Shown: positions 60,946 to 64,000 of the stretch, piece by piece | Layout of the letters: each line of letters begins with the position of its first letter | Numbering within the stretch: position 1 is the stretch's first letter | Source: Hippasteria phrygiana | Taxonomy: Eukaryota; Echinodermata; Asteroidea; Valvatida; Goniasteridae | Assembly: GCA_037893225.1 (NCBI GenBank) | Contig: JAZGUH010000619.1 | Location: 310,001-374,000 of the forward strand | Length of the DNA: 64,000 nt | Reading direction: 5' to 3' | Translations under genes and position numbers: made by a program | Notes under the pieces: model-generated | Database searches by the model: none | What the model was told of the DNA's origin: nothing | What the model saw: the letters and a program-made list of their open reading frames with translations, nothing else

Positions 60946-61684
60946 GGTATGAATATTTAGCGCTGAATCCTGTTTAGAATCATGGTTTTTCACAAAATGT
61001 GTAATGGCATTTTGAAGCACAAATTGTATCCAAATTCTACACATCCTGCAAGGAAAGAAAAGTACTACATAGACTAGACATGCATAGTTTCCTATCCTTG
61101 TGGTTAATCCTGTGCCAGAATCCTTTGTTTTCCTCCAATTTGCAGTACCAATTTGGATAAACTTGTTTAACCTTCACACACCTATGTCTGCACAGCTTAA
61201 TGCTTGCCAGTTTGTTACATTTCAATCAAATAATCCACCTAGCAGAGATCTATACAAGGGTTTTCCAGGTCACAAAGTGGAAAAGTGCAATGTCCCTTTT
61301 TTAAAGTATGATTTGACACACCCACCACCATGCATCCAGCACTGGCAAAGTTATGAATATTCATGAAAGGTTTGCCACTCAGCAGCTGAATGGGTGCTTG
61401 CGATCAGCTCAGGATCCTGTGATGACACAAAATGGCACTGACATTATGTGCAGTAAATGCACACACAGCCAACAGTACATGTACAGTGCATTTTTCTAAA
61501 TAACAGTGTTACGGTATACCTTAATAGTGCACATGAGAGTTGTGTAGTAAATTGTCTTATCATTAGTAGTGACCCTAAATCGAATACCTGTTTCATCCTA
61601 CGAAAAGACCAGAACAACCTGCTTGTAAATTTAACCCACACAACATTGGCTAATCATAATACAAAATGTATTGGCAAGGATATT
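60946..61684. other. Intergenic, nothing recognised
   Basis: Small open frames (61,100-61,366 plus; 61,457-61,768 plus; 61,444-61,641 minus) show no recognisable domain, composition or conserved motif. GTTATGAATATTCATGA at ~61,350 is a short palindromic A/T-rich element. I would not annotate a gene here. Confidence 0.5.
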
Positions 61685-61738
61685 GGGGAGGGGAGAGGGG
61701 GGGGGGGGAGGGGAGAGGGGGGGGGGGGGGTGACGGGG
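61685..61738 (+). repeat. G-rich tract with G-quadruplex potential
   Basis: Two similar blocks of GGGGAGAGGGG followed by 12-14 consecutive G, then TGACGGGG. More than four runs of four or more G lie within ~50 bp, enough for a G-quadruplex on the plus strand. Homopolymer length here is prone to sequencing error. Confidence 0.85.
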
Positions 61739-61899
61739 ATAAGCTTTGCATGCTTGCATGCCAGCTAAAGGGACAGACAATGGTCCTGCCTATGGGGGTT
61801 ATAAATGATAATAAAGCGCCTTGGAAATGACTTAAAACCTAATTTATTAACAACACAAAATTTGTAGAAAACCCTACCATTGATATCTTTCACAAGAAC
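61739..61899. other. Possible short interspersed repeat, unproven
   Basis: The stretch CTAAAGGGACAGACAATGG...ATAATAAAGCGCCTTGG has the look of a dispersed-element end, with an A/T-rich tract downstream. No terminal repeats or target duplications were found, so this is only a suggestion. Confidence 0.25.
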
Positions 61900-61900
61900 A

Positions 61901-61946
61901 TTTATATTATTAATATTATTACTATTATTATTATTTTTTTTTTTTA
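61901..61946 (+). repeat. TTA/ATT microsatellite followed by poly(T)
   Basis: TATTATTAATATTATTACTATTATTATTATT runs into a T11-12 tract. The minus strand reads as an A-run followed by ATA/AAT units. Confidence 0.88.
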
Positions 61947-61969
61947 ATGATTGAATGAATGAAACCAAA

Positions 61970-62733
61970 TTTAACTTTTACAATGGCGAGGAATTCAATG
62001 AACTGAATGTGTTGGGTTAGAAAAACAGAATCCCCACCGTTCAAACATCAAAACACAACAAATCAAGAAACACGATGATGAAGTGACGATTACCATGCCA
62101 AATAAAATTACGCAGTACAATGGTTTGTCGGTGGACGACGTAAAGAACCCATCATTGAAAACAAAAACAAACCAAACCTAACATTTTAACTATAGACAAT
62201 TTAAAACAGCCCCGAAAATGTCTATAACCACACTAACACCCAGAATCAGTCAGTATAAAAGCAATGATGCAGTAACATGGCAATTAATATTGTCATGATG
62301 TGAATATGTTACGGCAAAGAACTGTGCATGCACTCTGAACTGTGCAGAGGAATACACTGGTGGTAGGCGATACCCCGGGGCAATAGACTTAACTTGGTTG
62401 CTTGTACAGCATTGTCTTGATTGATTGCATTCTGTCCGAGAGCCTTGGGATGAGTTGGAAATCCTTCTCTCCTGCACTTCACCGAGCGAGCTAGGCACCA
62501 AGAAATATCCCAAAGGAATGCTGGATACGTAGGCTTTTCGAAATTAGTGCAATTGAAGCAGAAACCGGACCCAAAACGTGTAAAATTGTTTTTGGCTCAG
62601 TTTTGAAGAGGTATGTTCGAACATAAACAGTGTGACCATACAATGGCGCGAAAACGCACAGTGGCGCAAACACGCCGCCAACGTCCAAGCTCGTTTTACC
62701 GTGTTTAAACGAAATTAAACTCAACAAGCTCGT
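61970..62733. other. Intergenic DNA between the G-rich/TTA region and the recombinase element
   Basis: No recognisable gene. An open stretch ~61,999-62,180 (plus) containing DDEVTITMPNKITQY has no start and no family features. Near 62,645-62,672 GGCGCGAAAAC and GGCGCAAAC resemble an E2F-type site and a half-match. CAAGCTCGTTT occurs twice, at 62,686 and 62,725, around GTTTAAAC. Confidence 0.45.
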
Positions 62734-63346
62734 TTAATTTTTGTTATGACCGCCGCCAAATAGGCCTTAAGGATAAGAATGTAAACTTAATAATGGTAGA
62801 CGGCAAACTTTAAGGCATGATGCATTCTCTCTTAAATGGACACCGTCTTCCATAAATACATCAGTGTTGGCCCACTCTATCTGGGGATGCTCAATAACAC
62901 CGCCCGACGAATACCGCATTAAATTAGCGACCCATCAGCGGTTAATGGCTCGCCGGGCACGTTCCACTTTGTTCTGCGGTGTGCGCCAGCATAGACCACC
63001 CGCGGTAAGATGGAAGACCAAAACATTATGGTTTGGGGTAACAGACTACGTGTTACTGTCAATGCAGATTTTGCGGCTTCCAAAATTGCCTTTTTAGGGT
63101 AATCCCCAAGATCGTTTGAAACAACATGAAATATAATATATCAGGATTATGTTGTTCCACCTCCCAGCACTGGTGCAGAAAATCGTTAAAATCGGACAGA
63201 AGTAGTCCCTGCTTTCCCAGCCATCGCACGTTGACCATCTCGCTCAGCGCAGCCCCAGATGCTGACGATGCAGCCACGCGGGAGGTCCAGTGGACAAAGG
63301 AATCCACGACCACCAACACCAGAGGCTTGTACGCATGGTGGACCAT
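62734..63346 (-). pseudogene. SGNH-hydrolase-like domain, frameshifted remnant
   Basis: The minus strand encodes, in pieces, a domain of SGNH type. Block I is LVLVVVDSFVHW (Asp-Ser at ~63,304-63,299; the usual G before D is V). Next come VNVRWLGKQGL and NDFLHQCWEVEQHNPD. After a shift near 63,130 follow VSNDLGD (block with Asn) and TIMFWSSILPR. After another shift near 62,985 follow KVERARRAINR, a TGA at 62,937, then GGVIEHPQIEW and FMEDGVHL (block V Asp and His, 62,847-62,833). A further in-frame stop precedes GLFGGGHN and the final TAA at 62,736. SGNH proteins are mostly esterases/lipases; the role of this domain in mobile elements is unclear. Its place just downstream of the recombinase suggests the same element. 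Confidence 0.75.
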
Positions 63347-63458
63347 GGCTCATGAAAGTAGAAGAAAAAATGGGGCAAACGCACTAATTTTTCAAGGCAA
63401 TTATAACAGAAAACACAAAGGCCGGAGCGAATGTTATTGGACGAGGGATGGTGGGGCC

Positions 63459-64000
63459 TTATAGGATAAGTTCGGGGGCAATGCGAATATATCGGCGATA
63501 TACACTCCCGATTGCCAACGACCCATCCTCTGAATTTCTTGTTCTGGAATACCGGCCATGGCTGCAGACGTAGCGGCACCGATACGGAACGAATGGGAAG
63601 TGAAATGGGGGTCGTGTATGCCCACAAAATTCAGGGACCGTCTCAAAATTGATGTAAACTGACAACGAGTTAGGGGCGTCTCATCGAAATGTGATAAACA
63701 ATTACTATGATGCTGGGAGCAGTCACGCAAATACTGCGCAGCGGCACGAACGGGGCACAATGCAAATTCGCCATTTGAAACACTATATAGGGATGGAAAT
63801 AACACAACCATGACCATACTGATCAGTCTTTGAAAAACGGACATTGAGCTCAACCACATCACCACGTTGAAGATGTCGAAGAGTTACGTCTGAACGTTGT
63901 AAAGGGGACGCCCCGTTGCGCGTTGGTGCGGTAAGCTCACCAACACGCATGAAACAAAAAAATGCCAAAACGAAAGCAACGCGAAATAGTAAAGCCTCAA
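63459..64000 (-). pseudogene. Tyrosine recombinase (DIRS/Crypton-like), 5'-partial, frameshifted
   Basis: The catalytic domain of a tyrosine recombinase is readable on the minus strand. It opens in-frame at the window edge with ...FRVAFVLAFFCFMRVGELT, giving the first Arg at ~63,947. The beta-strand Lys is in RFSKTDQYGHG at ~63,830. After a frameshift near 63,790, caused by an early TAG, it continues with ALCPVRAAAQYLRDC. The H-x-x-R box is HSFRIGAAT (His ~63,595, Arg ~63,586), followed by QRMGRWQSG (Trp ~63,517). A second one-base shift at ~63,500-63,510 is needed to reach VYRRYIRIAPELIL with the nucleophilic Tyr (~63,491-63,489) and the stop at 63,459. All catalytic positions are thus present as DNA but not in one frame. 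The enzyme would cut and rejoin DNA through a 3'-phosphotyrosine during element integration. Either decay or base-call errors could explain the shifts. Confidence 0.88.

Larger units (their letters stand above)
62734..64000 (-). mobile_element. Tyrosine-recombinase/SGNH-hydrolase element, 3' part, degraded
   Basis: The minus strand carries a tyrosine recombinase running in from beyond the right edge, stopping at 63,459, and ~110 bp later an SGNH-hydrolase-like domain ending at 62,734. Recombinase followed by an SGNH domain is an arrangement I associate with Ngaro/DIRS-like retrotransposons of animals. If so, RT and RNase H should lie upstream, at window positions above 64,000, which I cannot see. 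A Crypton-like DNA transposon or a derived host gene remains possible. Multiple frameshifts make it a relic. No terminal or split direct repeats were identified in the window. Confidence 0.65.

Noticed and set aside
61999..62180. Open stretch with DDEVTITMPNKITQY as a possible exon
   Set aside because: No start, no convincing splice pair in frame and no family resemblance; open length is within chance for A/T-rich DNA.
62250..62727. Minus-strand frames of 78 and 87 codons downstream of the hydrolase relic
   Set aside because: No SGNH or recombinase motif continues into them and they start after the element's final stop; likely chance.

Overview
The window looks like repeat-rich, probably heterochromatic or subtelomeric/pericentromeric DNA of a eukaryote, most likely an invertebrate metazoan. 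The evidence is a very large satellite array, a CR1/L2-like non-LTR retrotransposon relic, and a tyrosine-recombinase/SGNH-hydrolase relic of the kind found in DIRS/Ngaro- or Crypton-like elements. Bacterial-type gene organisation is absent: no operons, no dense intact ORFs, no rRNA or tRNA that I could recognise. The species cannot be named from the sequence. I see no intact host gene.

Layout. (1) 1-~55,070: one uninterrupted satellite array, all monomers in the same orientation, running off the left edge. The basic unit is ~114 bp, made of two ~57-bp halves: half A, with the CAGTTTCGAGCACATCG core, and half B, with CCAATTGGCATTTCAAC and TATGGAGTGTTCTGAA. Extra copies of an A-like 57-bp half (CCCCACGTCCAG...) are inserted, giving ~171-bp spacings. 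Diagnostic variants build several tiers of higher-order repeat (HOR): 687, 915/1,599, ~1,943, 2,230, 1,727 and 8,467 bp. (2) 55,071-~55,835: a second tandem repeat, ~87-90 bp, with a palindromic core (AAGGCTATAGCCTT) and one near-perfect 80-bp palindrome. (3) ~55,930-56,310: five degenerate copies of a TTCGCGAA-containing motif. (4) 56,577-59,297 (minus): a CR1/L2-like LINE with ORF1 start, endonuclease-RT linker, RT motifs (FADD), C-terminus and 3' tail. It has lost two large internal segments, carries several frameshifts, and is interrupted by a ~600-bp plus-strand insertion. (5) ~59,300-62,730: non-coding DNA with two minisatellites, simple repeats, a long G tract, a diverged duplication and a cluster of ATTGG (inverted CCAAT) motifs. 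(6) 62,734-64,000 (minus, runs off the right edge): a tyrosine recombinase with R-K-HxxR-W-Y residues all recognisable, followed by an SGNH-hydrolase-like domain; both are broken by frameshifts and stops.

The long open frames in the satellite (up to 584 codons, on both strands) arise because the monomers are multiples of three. Their inter-monomer variants are largely amino-acid changing, so I treat them as non-coding. The most interesting material is the multi-tier HOR structure, its very recent large duplications, the transition at its right edge, the 80-bp palindrome and the recombinase-hydrolase relic.
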